NCBI RefSeq assembly: GCF_029962485.1
Contig: NZ_CP073638.1
Location: 1-64,000, forward strand
From: Burkholderia cepacia
GTDB taxonomy: Bacteria; Pseudomonadota; Gammaproteobacteria; Burkholderiales; Burkholderiaceae
Length of the DNA: 64,000 nt
Reading direction: 5' to 3'
Shown here: positions 34,818-46,246 of the stretch, piece by piece
Layout: every line of letters starts with the position of its first letter
How positions within the stretch are numbered: position 1 is the stretch's first letter
The notes under the pieces: generated by a model
Told to the model about the DNA's origin: nothing
Seen by the model: the letters and a program-made list of their open reading frames with translations, nothing else
The model's database searches: none
Translations under genes and position numbers: made by a program

Positions 34818-34992
34818 CGAAACATTGATTCGAGGACGGGGCGGCGCCGCGCCGCGGGACCACGGGGCCCCGCCACATGCGATCCGGCAACGGCCGTCCC
34901 GACATACAACTCTACGCGGCGAGGCCATCGTGAACTATTGCTGCCAGCTCAGAGTGTCAGGCCCGCAGGATGTCGAACGGGAGGCTGGCGCG

Positions 34993-36351
<1,359 letters not shown>

Positions 36352-36483
36352 TGCGCGCCGGCGCGCGCCGCTCAAGACCGCGCGGTAGCGGCCGTTAAAC
36401 CATGAAATGACCCGTGCGGACCGCCGGCGCATCGATGCGCGGGCGGCCGACACGCGGCGCATCACGCTTATCCGAGGTTTATC

Positions 36484-36990
36484 GTGACGGAGTGCAGTTA
36501 CTGCGGCAGGACGTTCCTGATCGGCGGCCGGTCGATCGACGGCCGTCGCTATTGCAGCCGGGTGTGCGCGCACGCGCATCCGATCATCGTCGAGGCCGAA
36601 CGGGTGCCCGACGCGAAGGTCCGGCAGTATGTCGACGACTGGCGCTACGGGCCATGCCCGATCTGCCTGCGCGAAGGGCAGCCGGTCGACGTGCATGCGT
36701 CGCATCGCATCGTGTCGCTGCTGTTCGTCACGCGCTGGGCGACGCGGCGCCACGTGTGTTGCCGCCGTTGCGGACGCAGAAAGCAGGCGGCCGCGCTGCT
36801 CGCGTCGGCCACGCTCGGCTGGTGGGGGCTGCCGTGGGGCATCGTGCTGACGCCGATTCAGCTCGTGCGCAACGCGCTAGGGCTGGCCGCGCGCGACCCG
36901 GAGGTCGCGACGCAGCAGTTCGAGGCGTTCGTACGGCGCAAGCTGGCGGCGCGCCGGCTCAAGCGTATGGAGCAGGGCGCCGGCATCTGA
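36484..36990 (+). CDS. Cys-rich zinc-ribbon membrane protein, unknown function
   Basis: 168 residues from a GTG start. The N-terminal half has several CxxC-type pairs (ECSYCGRTF, RYCSRVCAHAH, PCPICLREG, CCRRCGRRK), so it probably binds two metal ions. One hydrophobic segment lies at about residues 103-127, followed by a basic tail. No family named with confidence. It stands alone between the sigma-54 regulator and a convergent gene. Confidence 0.7.
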   Translation: MTECSYCGRTFLIGGRSIDGRRYCSRVCAHAHPIIVEAERVPDAKVRQYVDDWRYGPCPICLREGQPVDVHASHRIVSLLFVTRWATRRHVCCRRCGRRKQAAALLASATLGWWGLPWGIVLTPIQLVRNALGLAARDPEVATQQFEAFVRRKLAARRLKRMEQGAGI

Positions 36991-37018
36991 CTCGCGCGCT
37001 TCCTCGCGCCGCGCCCGC

Positions 37019-37510
37019 TCAGGCCGGCCGCTCGAAGCCCGATGCGACCCAGCGTTCGGCGCTGGCCTTGTTGAGCTTGAACCCGGCCGACACCTTCGCT
37101 TCGGCCAGCAGGTCGCCGTACGGATCGAATGCCTTCAGTTGCGCATACGGCTCGAACTCGTCCGGCACGATGTCGAGCGTGACCGACACATCCTGTTCGT
37201 CGTCGCCCTGGACCGTCACTTCCTTGTGCAGCATCGCGCGCCGCTGCTGCTCGTGCCGCATCAGCACCTCGGTCGCGGTTTTCACGAGCGTGCGGAACGC
37301 GTTCGCGTCCATCGGTTTCGGGTTCTTCTTGTCGCGGCCCATCGTCCAAGGCCCGACGAGTGCGGGCTCGGACTCGCCGTCCTTGATCATCTCGACGGCC
37401 CAGCCGTCGTCGTCTTCGTTCTTGATGATGCGGGCCGTCCAGCCGTTGTCGCGCCAGAGGCCGTCTTCGTGGATGGAGGTGTCGTCGGATTGCAGGTCGG
37501 ATTCGGTCAT
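37019..37510 (-). CDS. conserved hypothetical acidic protein
   Basis: 163 residues, soluble and acidic, with a beta-rich N-terminal part (WTARIIKNEDDDGWAVEMIKD) and no signal or membrane segment. I recognise no domain. The codon use is ordinary and the reading frame is clean, so it is a real gene. Its 3' end is 28 bp from the convergent gene on its left. Confidence 0.7.
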   Translation of the reverse strand: MTESDLQSDDTSIHEDGLWRDNGWTARIIKNEDDDGWAVEMIKDGESEPALVGPWTMGRDKKNPKPMDANAFRTLVKTATEVLMRHEQQRRAMLHKEVTVQGDDEQDVSVTLDIVPDEFEPYAQLKAFDPYGDLLAEAKVSAGFKLNKASAERWVASGFERPA

Positions 37511-37790
37511 GAGGAAAGCGGCGAGTACGGGCAGCCGGCAAAAGGGCGGTGGCGCGCGGCCGGCATCGGCGCATCGCTCGCCGCCGGTGGCCCGGAGTGG
37601 CATGCAAAGACGCAATTTTACCTGCTGGCCGCCCGCGTCGCGCGCAACGCAGGCCATTGGGCCGATGCCGCGACGGTCGGCCGCCGGCTGCCGGCCGCTG
37701 AAGCCGGGCAAATATCAAACTCGTATTACGCCTTCGGCGGCCGATTCAGATGCCGTCCGATATCCCGCCCGCGATCAGGTTCATAGAATC

Positions 37791-37820
37791 GGCATTCAGG
37801 CTAAAAATAGCCTGAATGCC
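37791..37820. promoter_or_regulatory. 13-bp perfect inverted repeat upstream of a NarL-type gene
   Basis: GGCATTCAGGCTA and TAGCCTGAATGCC flank AAAA. It lies 67 bp before the regulator start and 281 bp from the divergent gene. It would form a strong RNA hairpin but lacks a proper T run, so it may be an operator, a 5' stabilising hairpin or a terminator. Confidence 0.6.
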
Positions 37821-37886
37821 CTTTCAACGCCCAACCGGTCGCGCGCGTTCCGCGCGGCGCGGCCGGTGAACCATCAGGAACTGCGC

Positions 37887-38564
37887 ATGAGGAAATTCAA
37901 TGTTCGCATCGTCTTCGCGTACGACTGGCCGTTGACGCTGGCCGGCATCGAGCAGATCGCGGGCGGCACCTGCGCGATCGAACTCGTCGCGGTCTACCGG
38001 AGCGCGGCCGAACTGGTCGCATCGCTCGGCGGGGTCGACTGCGACGTCGTGCTGGTCGATTATGCGATTCGCGGCGATGCGCAAATGGACGGCCTCGCGC
38101 TGTTCAACTGGCTGCGCCGCACGCGGCCGAACGCCGGGATCGTCGCGCTGGTCGCGAACGAGAACCCGCTGATTGTCCGGTCGATCATCGGGATCGGCGG
38201 CGTGAACGTCGTCAGCAAGTTCGACGAGGTCGGCCACATCGTCACGGCGATCCATTCGAGCTACAGCGGCGGCGCGTACCAGTCGCCGGCCATCAGGCGC
38301 GCGGTCGACACGCTCGGCGAGCGGGGCGGAGCGCCCGTGAAGTTGTCGGCACGGGAGATCGAGGTGATTCGCCTGTATCTGTCGGGCGTGCCGATCAAGA
38401 CGATCGCGCAGCGCCTGAGCAAGGGGAAGCAGACGGTCAGCGCGCAGAAGATCAGCGCGATGAAGAAGCTCGGTGCGAACAACGACGTCGAGCTGATCCA
38501 GCGAGCGGCCGGGCTGGGGCTCGGCACCGGTGCGGGCACGCCGCGGGCCGGCGGCGCGGGGTGA
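37887..38564 (+). CDS. NarL/FixJ-type response regulator
   Basis: 225 residues with an N-terminal receiver (phosphorylation Asp in VVLVDYAI, about residue 56; Lys in NVVSKFDE) and a C-terminal LuxR-type helix-turn-helix (LSAREIEVIRLYLSGVPIKT, KQTVSAQKISAMKKLG). This is the RcsB/BvgA-like form. No histidine kinase is encoded nearby. ATG 37887 has an AGGAA motif 8 nt upstream; a GTG six codons earlier is possible. Confidence 0.88.
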   Translation: MRKFNVRIVFAYDWPLTLAGIEQIAGGTCAIELVAVYRSAAELVASLGGVDCDVVLVDYAIRGDAQMDGLALFNWLRRTRPNAGIVALVANENPLIVRSIIGIGGVNVVSKFDEVGHIVTAIHSSYSGGAYQSPAIRRAVDTLGERGGAPVKLSAREIEVIRLYLSGVPIKTIAQRLSKGKQTVSAQKISAMKKLGANNDVELIQRAAGLGLGTGAGTPRAGGAG

Positions 38565-38589
38565 GCACGCCCGCGCCGGCCGGGCGCCT

Positions 38590-40143
38590 TCAGGCCGGCA
38601 ATGCGAACCGCGTGACGGCGTCGCGCAGTGCTTCGGCCTGATCGCGCAGCGAATGCGCGGCCGCCGCGGCCTCTTCGACGAGCGCCGCGTTCTGCTGCGT
38701 GACCTGGTCCATCTCGCCCACCGCGCGGTTGACCTGCTCGATCCCGGCGCTCTGCTCCCGCGACGCATGGCTGATTTCGTCGAGGATCTCGTTCACGCGC
38801 CGCACCGACTGCACGAGCTCGGCCATCGTCTCGCCCGCGTGCGAAACAAGCGCCGCGCCGTGCTCGACCGTCTCGTTCGACGATACAATCAGCGTCTTGA
38901 TTTCCTTCGCCGCCGTGGCCGAGCGTTGCGCGAGCGAGCGCACTTCGGCCGCGACCACCGCGAAGCCGCGCCCCTGTTCGCCCGCGCGCGCCGCTTCGAC
39001 GGCCGCGTTCAGCGCGAGGATGTTGGTCTGGAACGCGATCCCGTCGATCACGCCGATGATGTCGCCGATCTTGTGCGAGCGGTCGGTGATCTCGTTCATC
39101 GTGCGCACGACGTCATCGACCACCGCGCTGCCGCGCGTCGCGACCTGCGCGGCCTGGCCGGCGAGCGACGCAGCCTGTGCGGCGCTGTCCGCGTTCTGCT
39201 TCACGTTCGCGGTCATCTGGTCCATGCTCGACGCGGTCTGCACGAGCGCGGCCGCCTGTTCCTCGGTGCGCTGCGACAGGTCCGTGTTGCCGGACGCGAT
39301 CTCGCTCGCGCCGACGTTGATGTTCTCGGTGCCCATCCGCACGCGGGACACCATGTCGATCAATCCGCCCTGCATCGTGTGCAGCGCATGCAGCAGGCTG
39401 CCGCGATCGTCCTGCTTCACGGTCACGCGCGCGGTCAGGTCACCCTGCGCGATGCGCTGCGCGGCGTCGAGTGCCACTTCGAGCTCGCCGCCGAGATTCG
39501 CACGCACGCTTTTCAGCACGAGCACCATCACGGCGGTCGCGAGCGCGCCGAGCACGGCCGTCATCGCGAGCCAGCGGCCGATGCTCGCGAGCACGGCCGA
39601 GCGTACGTCGTTCATGTACATGCCCGTGACGAGATACCAGTCCCACGGCGCGAAGCGTTGCACGGCGCTGGTCTTCGCCTGCGGCTTGTCCGCGCCCGGC
39701 TTCGGCCACAGATATTCGACGAAGCCCTTGCCGCCTTCCAGGTTGCCGGCCTTCACGATCTCGACGAACAGGTGCTTGCCGTCCGGGTCGGTGAAATTCG
39801 ACACGTCCTTGCCGTTGAGCTCGGTCTTGATCGGGTGCATCACGATCACGGGCTTCGAGTCGTTGATGGAGATGTAGCCGTCGGCGCCGTAGCGCATCGC
39901 GGCGATCGCTTCGAGCGCCTTCTGCTTCGCATCGGCTTCCGGCAGCGCGTTCTGCTGCGACAGCTTGTAGTAGTGGTCGGTCACGCTCGCGGCCTGCGCG
40001 ACCAGCGACGCGAGCTGGTCGCGGCGGTCCGCGATCATCGAGGCGCGCGTCTGCCATGCGCCGAGCCCGGCGATCACGAGCAGGCCGAGCCACAGGATGA
40101 CGATCATCGAGGCGAGTTTCTGATTCAGGGAAAGGTTGCGCAT
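38590..40143 (-). CDS. methyl-accepting chemotaxis protein with sCache domain
   Basis: 517-residue chemoreceptor. A transmembrane helix (about 11-31) is followed by a periplasmic single-Cache domain (about 35-185; [32 protein letters not shown]) that usually senses small organic acids or similar ligands. A second helix (about 190-210), a HAMP region and the signalling domain with the conserved tip ([20 protein letters not shown]) complete it. The convergent response regulator gene lies 25 bp away and shows no operon relation. Confidence 0.94.
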   Translation of the reverse strand: MRNLSLNQKLASMIVILWLGLLVIAGLGAWQTRASMIADRRDQLASLVAQAASVTDHYYKLSQQNALPEADAKQKALEAIAAMRYGADGYISINDSKPVIVMHPIKTELNGKDVSNFTDPDGKHLFVEIVKAGNLEGGKGFVEYLWPKPGADKPQAKTSAVQRFAPWDWYLVTGMYMNDVRSAVLASIGRWLAMTAVLGALATAVMVLVLKSVRANLGGELEVALDAAQRIAQGDLTARVTVKQDDRGSLLHALHTMQGGLIDMVSRVRMGTENINVGASEIASGNTDLSQRTEEQAAALVQTASSMDQMTANVKQNADSAAQAASLAGQAAQVATRGSAVVDDVVRTMNEITDRSHKIGDIIGVIDGIAFQTNILALNAAVEAARAGEQGRGFAVVAAEVRSLAQRSATAAKEIKTLIVSSNETVEHGAALVSHAGETMAELVQSVRRVNEILDEISHASREQSAGIEQVNRAVGEMDQVTQQNAALVEEAAAAAHSLRDQAEALRDAVTRFALPA

Positions 40144-40264
40144 GGTGTGTGGTCGGTCAGTCGAGAATGCTCGCCGGGGCGGCGTGACGGGTTAGGTATC
40201 TTGACGGCGTCGAAGGTGCGTCGCCGTAGACGGGTTATCCCTAGGAACCGGTACCGCGGCCCAT

Positions 40265-40302
40265 GGCATCGATGCCGATGCGGGTATCTATGCATATGCA
40301 TA
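40265..40302. promoter_or_regulatory. two palindromes in the divergent MCP/reductase promoter region
   Basis: GGCATCGATGCC (40265-40276) and TATGCATATGCATA (40289-40302), both perfect, lie just upstream of a TATACT -10-like box (40314-40319) that would serve the rightward reductase gene. Probable operators; the regulator is unknown. Confidence 0.4.
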
Positions 40303-40396
40303 ACGGGCATCGCTATACTGTCGGGGCGATGGCTTGTGCGCCGCGCGTGCGGGATGGCGCCGGTGCGGCACTGAACGAAACCGAAAGGAGGCAACG

Positions 40397-41344
40397 ATGC
40401 GAATTCTGGTGGTAGGGGCCGGCGCGGTCGGCGGGTACTTCGGCGGCCGGCTGGCTGCGGCGGGGCGCGATGTCACGTTCCTGGTGCGCGACGGCCGCGC
40501 CGCTGCGCTGGCACGCGACGGGCTGCTGATCCGCAGCCCGCGCGGCGACCTGACGCTTGCGAACGTGCAGACCGTGCGCGCGGCCGACGCGGACGCCGGC
40601 GTCGCGCCGTTCGATCTCGTGCTGCTGAGCTGCAAGGCATACAGCCTCGACGACGCGATTGCATCGTTCGCGCCATTCGTCGGCCCGCAGACGCTGATCC
40701 TGCCGATGCTCAACGGGATGCGCCACCTCGACGTGCTGCGCGACCGCTTCGGCGCCGCGCAGGTTCTCGGCGGGTTGTGCGTGATCGCGGCCACGCTTGA
40801 TCGCGAGCAGCGCATCATGCACCTGAACGACACGGCCGGGCTGTCGTTCGGCGAACTGGCGGGCGGCGAATCGCCGCGCGTGCGCGCGGTGGCCGACGTG
40901 TTCGGCGGCGCGGGCTTCGACGCGACGCTCAGCGACAACATCGCCGCACGGATGTGGGAGAAGTGGGTGTTCCTCGCGACGCTCGCCGCGAGCACGTCGC
41001 TGTTCCGAGGCTCGGTCGGCGACATCCTGGCCGCGCCGGACGGCCGCCGCCTGCTCGAGACCATGCTCGCCGAATGCAGTGCGATCGCCGAACACAACGG
41101 CCATCGGCCCGACCCGACGGCGATCGAACGGATGCAGCGGATGGTGCTGACGCCGTCGCCGCTGACCGCGTCGATGCTGCGCGACGTCGAGAACCATGCG
41201 CGCGTCGAGGCAGATCACGTGATCGGCGACCTGCTCGCTCGCCGCGACCCGCAGGCGGGCGATGCGCTGTCGCTGCTGCGGATCGCGTACAACCACCTGA
41301 AGGCGTACGAGGTGCGCACGGCACGCGAGCACGCGGCCGCGTAA
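40397..41344 (+). CDS. ketopantoate reductase family protein (PanE/ApbA)
   Basis: 315 residues with the N-terminal NADP-binding motif (RILVVGAGAVGGYFGGRL), the N-terminal domain catalytic Lys region (LLSCKAYSLDDA), and C-terminal signatures (MWEKWVFLATLAA; PSMLRD-like SMLRDVENHARVEADHV). It reduces 2-dehydropantoate or a related 2-keto acid. It stands alone, so it may be a paralogue with another substrate. AAAGGAGG precedes the ATG. Confidence 0.85.
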   Translation: MRILVVGAGAVGGYFGGRLAAAGRDVTFLVRDGRAAALARDGLLIRSPRGDLTLANVQTVRAADADAGVAPFDLVLLSCKAYSLDDAIASFAPFVGPQTLILPMLNGMRHLDVLRDRFGAAQVLGGLCVIAATLDREQRIMHLNDTAGLSFGELAGGESPRVRAVADVFGGAGFDATLSDNIAARMWEKWVFLATLAASTSLFRGSVGDILAAPDGRRLLETMLAECSAIAEHNGHRPDPTAIERMQRMVLTPSPLTASMLRDVENHARVEADHVIGDLLARRDPQAGDALSLLRIAYNHLKAYEVRTAREHAAA

Positions 41345-41590
41345 AGCCGGCGCGGGCGGCCGCCCGGCCGTTGCGCGCTGCACAAATTTGCCGTCCGGCG
41401 CCGTTTGCGGCCGGATTGCGCAAAAAAGTATCGGAAATCAGGCGTAAAGTTGGTGGAGCCGCGCGCTCGATCGACCTACATTGCTTCCCATGCGACCGGT
41501 CGCGTCGCCGCACGAAACACGGCAACACGCGGCGCACGCGCGCCATGCCGAACAGGCCGGCCAGCGATACATGGGAATGGAGACGCCAAC

Positions 41591-42550
41591 ATGATGCACC
41601 CCGATCTCGAAGTGGTCGACGTGCGACGCGACGAGTCGTTCAAGGTCTGGTCGCATGGCTATCCGTATCGCACGATCCGCTGGCATTTCCATCCCGAATT
41701 CGAACTGCACCTGATTGTCGCGACGCACGGCAAGTATTTCGTCGGCGACCATATCGGTTCGTTCGGCCCCGGCCATCTCGTGCTGCTCGGCCCGAACCTG
41801 CCGCATAACTGGGTCAGCGACATGGCCGAAGGCGAAACCGTCGAGCGCCGCAATCTCGTGATCCAGTTCGACCCGGCGTTCGTGCGCCGCTGCATGGACG
41901 CGTTTCCCGAATGCCGCGACGCGCAGGCGCTGCTCGACGACGCGCGGCGCGGGGTCGGCTTCGATGCCGCGACGAGCGCCGCGATCGCGCCGCTGTTCGA
42001 CGAACTGCTGGCCGCGCGCGGCATGCGCCGCATCGCGCTGTTCATGACGATCCTCGAACGCCTGTGCGGCGCGGCCGAACGCACGCTGCTCGCGAGCCCC
42101 GCGTACGACCAGGCCGACGTCACGCCCACGCGGCTCAGCCATGCGCTGTCGTATATCGGCAAGAACCTCGCGTCCGAGCTGCGCGAATCCGATCTCGCGC
42201 AACTGACCGGGCAGAGCGTCAGCGCGTTCTCGCGCGCGTTCCATCGCCAGACGGGCATGCCGTTCGTGCAGTACGTGAATCGTCTGCGGATTGAATCCGC
42301 GTGCCAGATGCTGCTCGCCGACGACGCGAACATCACCGACATCTGCTTCCAGGCCGGCTTCAACAACGTGTCGAACTTCAACCGCCAGTTTCGCGCGGTG
42401 AAGGGGATGGCGCCGTCCGAATTCCGCGCGCTGCAGCGCCTGAACGCGCGCAGCCGCGACCTGGCGCTGCACGCGGCGCCTACCGGCAACCCGATGCCGC
42501 CGCGCGTGCTGACACCCGGCGCGCCCGAGCTCGCACCGCAGCCCGGATGA
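41591..42550 (+). CDS. AraC-family regulator of the polyol operon
   Basis: 319 residues. N-terminal cupin sensor (WHFHPEFELHLIVATHGKYFVGD, PHNWVSD) and C-terminal AraC helix-turn-helix pair (LAQLTGQSVSAFSRAFHRQT, DICFQAGFNNVSNFNRQF). It is 120 bp upstream of, and in the same direction as, the ABC-transporter operon it most likely controls. This cupin-AraC type commonly regulates sugar or polyol uptake genes. Confidence 0.87.
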   Translation: MMHPDLEVVDVRRDESFKVWSHGYPYRTIRWHFHPEFELHLIVATHGKYFVGDHIGSFGPGHLVLLGPNLPHNWVSDMAEGETVERRNLVIQFDPAFVRRCMDAFPECRDAQALLDDARRGVGFDAATSAAIAPLFDELLAARGMRRIALFMTILERLCGAAERTLLASPAYDQADVTPTRLSHALSYIGKNLASELRESDLAQLTGQSVSAFSRAFHRQTGMPFVQYVNRLRIESACQMLLADDANITDICFQAGFNNVSNFNRQFRAVKGMAPSEFRALQRLNARSRDLALHAAPTGNPMPPRVLTPGAPELAPQPG

Positions 42551-42670
42551 TCGCCGGGCCGTTGCCCGCCTGAGTTTTTCCCGACGTTTTACCCAGCCGA
42601 TCGCGCCGTTCACGTCGCGAGGGGCTCACTCACCCACGAAAAAGCTGCACACAACTCCGGAGACACCGCC

Positions 42671-43616
42671 ATGACGCATGCATCGCCCGCTTCATCCTCT
42701 CGTCGCGCCGCCCGCATGGCGGCCGTTGCCGCGCTCGCCGCCGCGGCCTGGCTGCCCGTCACGGCCGCGCAGGCCGCGCCGCTGCGGATCGGCATGACGT
42801 TCCAGGAGCTGAACAACCCGTATTTCGTGACGATGCAGAAGGCGCTGAACGACGCGGCTGCATCGATCGGCGCGCAGGTCGTCGTCACCGACGCGCATCA
42901 CGACGTCAGCAAGCAGGTGAGCGACGTCGAGGACATGCTGCAGAAGAAGATCGACATCCTGCTCGTGAACCCGACCGATTCGACCGGCATCCAGTCGGCG
43001 ATCACGCAGGCGAAGAAGGCCGGTGCGGTGGTCGTCGCCGTCGACGCGAACGCGAACGGGCCCGTCGATTCGTTCGTCGGCTCGAAGAATTACGACGCGG
43101 GCGTGATGTCGTGCGAATACCTCGCGAAGGCGATCGGCGGCAGCGGCGAGGTCGCGATCCTCGACGGCATTCCGGTCGTGCCGATTCTCGAACGCGTGCG
43201 CGGCTGCAAGGCCGGGCTCGCGAAATTCCCGAACGTGAAGCTCGTCGATACGCAAAACGGCAAGCAGGAGCGCGCGACCGCGTTGTCGGTCACCGAAAAC
43301 ATGATTTCCGCGCATCCGAACCTGAAGGGCATCTTCAGCGTGAACGACGGCGGCTCGATGGGCGCGCTCGCCGCGATCGAGGGTTCCGGCAAGGACATCA
43401 AGCTGACGAGCGTCGATGGCGCGCCCGAGGCGATCGCCCGCGATCCAGAAACCGAACTCGAAGTTCATCGAGACGACCGCGCAGTTCCCGGCCGACCAGG
43501 TGCGCATCGCGCTCGGCATCGCGATCGCGCGCAAGTGGGGCGCGACGGTGCCGAAGGCGATCCCGGTCGACGTGAAGGTCGTCGATCGCGGCAACGCGAA
43601 GGGCTTCAGCTGGTGA
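42671..43616 (+). pseudogene. sugar ABC transporter periplasmic binding protein, +1 frameshift
   Basis: Ribose-type (RbsB family) substrate-binding protein. It has a Sec signal (cleavage near AQA-APLR), [28 protein letters not shown] and [16 protein letters not shown]. After residue 256 the frame is broken by one extra base in the C run at 43437-43439 (GATCGCCCGCG where GATCGCCGCG is expected). Family sequence resumes in the next frame ([20 protein letters not shown]) to the TGA at 43616. Unless this is a sequencing error, the protein loses its last 60 residues and the frame runs on into the ATPase. Confidence 0.85.
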
Positions 43617-43678
43617 ACGACGTACGACGTGACGAGAAGGGCGGCGGCTCGGCCGGCGCCTTTCGCACGGAGAAGCCG

Positions 43679-45199
43679 ATGGACACGATACTCAGGCTCA
43701 GCCACATCACGAAAAGTTTTCCGGGCGTGAAGGCGCTGTCCGACATTCATCTGGAGATCGCGCGCGGCGAGATCCATGCGCTGCTCGGCGAGAACGGTGC
43801 GGGCAAGTCGACGCTGATGAAGATCCTGTGCGGCATTCATCGGCCGGATACCGGCACGATCGAGATCGACGGCGCCGCGCGCCATTTCGCGGACTATCAC
43901 GACGCGGTCGCGGCCGGCGTCGGCATCGTGTTTCAGGAATTCAGCCTGATTCCGCATCTCGATGCCGTCGACAACCTGTTCCTCGGCCGCGAGCTGCGCA
44001 ACCGCTGGGGCGCGCGCGACCGCAAGCGGATGCGCCGCGCGGCGGCCGCGATCTTCGCGCGGCTCGGGGTGGCGATCGATCTCGATGCGCCGATCCGCGC
44101 GCTGTCGGTCGCGCAGCAGCAGTTCGTCGAGATCGGCAAGGCGCTGTCGCTCGACGCGCGCATCCTGATCCTCGACGAACCGACCGCCACGCTCACGCCG
44201 GCCGAGGCCGGGCACCTGTTCGCGATCATGCGCGAGCTGAAGCGGCAGGGCGTCGCGATGATCTTCATCTCGCATCATCTCGAGGAAATCTTCGCGGTGT
44301 GCGACCGCATCACGGTGCTGCGCGACGGCCAGTATGTGGCGACGACCGACGTTGCGCGCACCGACGTCGAGCAACTGGTGCGGATGATGGTCGGACGGCG
44401 GATCGAGAGCAGTTTCCCGCCGAAGCCGACGCGCGTGGCCGATGCGCCAGCTGTGCTCGAAGTCGATGCGCTGCAGATCGAACGCGATGGCCCCGTGAAC
44501 CGCTTCACGCTGCATGCCGGCGAGATCCTCGGCTTCGCCGGGCTGGTCGGCTCGGGCCGCACCGAAACCGCGCTCGCGGTGATCGGCGCGACGCGCGTGC
44601 ATCGCAAGGAAGTGCGCGTGCGCGGTGCGGCCGCGAAGCTCGCCGATCCGGCCGACGCGTTGCGCGCGGGTATCGGCATCCTGCCGGAAAGCCGCAAGAC
44701 GGAAGGGCTCGTCACGTCGTTCTCGATCCGCGACAACATCTCGCTGAACAACCTCGGCAAATACCGGTCGATGCGCTGGCTGATCGACCGCGGCAGCGAG
44801 GCGCGCACGACGCACGACGTGATGCGGCGCGTGGGCGTGAAGGCACCGTCGATCCATACCGAGGTCGCGACGCTGTCCGGCGGCAACCAGCAGAAGGTCG
44901 TGATCGCGCGCTGGCTGAACCATCACACGTCGGTGCTGATCTTCGACGAGCCGACGCGCGGCATCGACGTCGGCGCGAAAGCCGAAATCTACGGGCTGAT
45001 GCGCGAACTCACCGCGCGCGGCTACGCCATCATCATGATCTCGTCCGAGCTGCCGGAAATCGTCGGCATGTGCGATCGCGTCGCCGTATTCCGGCAAGGA
45101 CGCATCGAGGCGACGCTCGAAGGCGACGAGATCGATCCCGACGCGGTCATGACTTATGCCACGGCCGGCACGCGAGGAGCGACCCATGAACCTGCCTGA
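43679..45199 (+). CDS. sugar ABC transporter ATPase (RbsA type)
   Basis: 506-residue double-cassette ATPase. First cassette: Walker [10 protein letters not shown]; signature region altered to [16 protein letters not shown] as usual; Walker [10 protein letters not shown]. Second cassette: GLVGSGRTE in place of a full Walker A (normal for RbsA), signature LSGGNQQKV and [16 protein letters not shown]. The start ATG 43679 has a GGAG motif. Because of the frameshift upstream, this frame is also open to the binding-protein start. It couples to the permease by a 14-bp overlap. Confidence 0.93.
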   Translation: MDTILRLSHITKSFPGVKALSDIHLEIARGEIHALLGENGAGKSTLMKILCGIHRPDTGTIEIDGAARHFADYHDAVAAGVGIVFQEFSLIPHLDAVDNLFLGRELRNRWGARDRKRMRRAAAAIFARLGVAIDLDAPIRALSVAQQQFVEIGKALSLDARILILDEPTATLTPAEAGHLFAIMRELKRQGVAMIFISHHLEEIFAVCDRITVLRDGQYVATTDVARTDVEQLVRMMVGRRIESSFPPKPTRVADAPAVLEVDALQIERDGPVNRFTLHAGEILGFAGLVGSGRTETALAVIGATRVHRKEVRVRGAAAKLADPADALRAGIGILPESRKTEGLVTSFSIRDNISLNNLGKYRSMRWLIDRGSEARTTHDVMRRVGVKAPSIHTEVATLSGGNQQKVVIARWLNHHTSVLIFDEPTRGIDVGAKAEIYGLMRELTARGYAIIMISSELPEIVGMCDRVAVFRQGRIEATLEGDEIDPDAVMTYATAGTRGATHEPA

Positions 45200-46199
45200 T
45201 TCTTCTTCCACGCCTTCCACGACACTCGCGGCCGCCGCCGGAAACGGCGATGCACCGCCGCCGCGCGCGATGTGGGCGCAACTGCGGCGCTCGACGCTGT
45301 TCTATCCGCTCGTCGGCCTGATCGTCGTGTGCATTGCGATGATGATCGCGAGCCCGAGCTTCCTGTCCGCCGCGAACCTCGAGAACGTGCTGCGCCAGGT
45401 GTCGATCAACGCGATCATCGCGGTCGGCATGACCTGCGTGATCCTGACCGGCGGGATCGACCTGTCGGTCGGCTCGGTGATGGCGTTATCGGGAACGCTC
45501 GCGGCCGGGCTGATGGTCGCGGGCGTCAACGCGGTCGCCGCGCTCGCGATCGGCATCGCGGTCGGCCTTGGCTTCGGTTTCCTGAACGGCGTGTTCGTCG
45601 CGTTCGCGGGGATGCCGCCGATCATCGTCACGCTCGCGACGATGGGCATCGCGCGCGGCCTCGCGCTGATCTACACGGGCGGCTATCCGATCGACGGTTT
45701 GCCCGACTGGGTCGCGTTCTTCGGCAGCGGCAAGGTGCTCGGCATTCAGGCGCCCGTGCTGATCATGCTGGTGGTCTACGCGATTGCGTGGCTGCTGCTC
45801 GACCGGATGCCGTTCGGCCGCTACGTGTATGCGATCGGCGGCAACGAGCAGGCGACGCGGCTCACCGGTGTGCGCGTCGCACGCGTGAAGCTGATCGTCT
45901 ACACGCTGGCCGGGCTCACGTCGGCGCTGGCCGCGATCGTGCTGACGGGCCGGCTGATGAGCGGGCAGCCGAACGCGGGTGTCGGCTTCGAGCTCGACGC
46001 GATCGCGGCCGTCGTGATGGGCGGCACGTCGATCTCCGGCGGGCGCGGCGCGATCCTCGGCACGCTGGTCGGTGCGCTGCTGCTCGGCGTGCTCAACAAC
46101 GGGCTGAACATGATCGGCGTGAACCCGTATGTGCAGAACGTGATCAAGGGCGGAATCATCCTGCTCGCGATCTACATCAGCCGCGAACGGTCGCGGTAG
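45186..46199 (+). CDS. sugar ABC transporter permease (RbsC type)
   Basis: 337-residue inner-membrane permease with the multiple hydrophobic segments of the RbsC/BPD_transp_2 family. Conserved motifs are [35 protein letters not shown] and [16 protein letters not shown]. It starts inside the ATPase gene after GAGGAGCG. It acts with the ATPase and the (frameshifted) binding protein to import a pentose, polyol or similar sugar. Confidence 0.93.
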   Translation: MNLPDSSSTPSTTLAAAAGNGDAPPPRAMWAQLRRSTLFYPLVGLIVVCIAMMIASPSFLSAANLENVLRQVSINAIIAVGMTCVILTGGIDLSVGSVMALSGTLAAGLMVAGVNAVAALAIGIAVGLGFGFLNGVFVAFAGMPPIIVTLATMGIARGLALIYTGGYPIDGLPDWVAFFGSGKVLGIQAPVLIMLVVYAIAWLLLDRMPFGRYVYAIGGNEQATRLTGVRVARVKLIVYTLAGLTSALAAIVLTGRLMSGQPNAGVGFELDAIAAVVMGGTSISGGRGAILGTLVGALLLGVLNNGLNMIGVNPYVQNVIKGGIILLAIYISRERSR

Positions 46200-46246
46200 C
46201 GATCCAATCGATCAGCAATCCCTATCATCAACGAACGAGACAACTC

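Noticed and set aside
42671..45199. 842-residue binding-protein/ATPase fusion
   Set aside because: The middle section (after residue 256) reads as out-of-frame Arg/Asp-rich sequence and the normal binding-protein ending exists in the next frame, so this is a frameshift artefact or mutation rather than a designed fusion.
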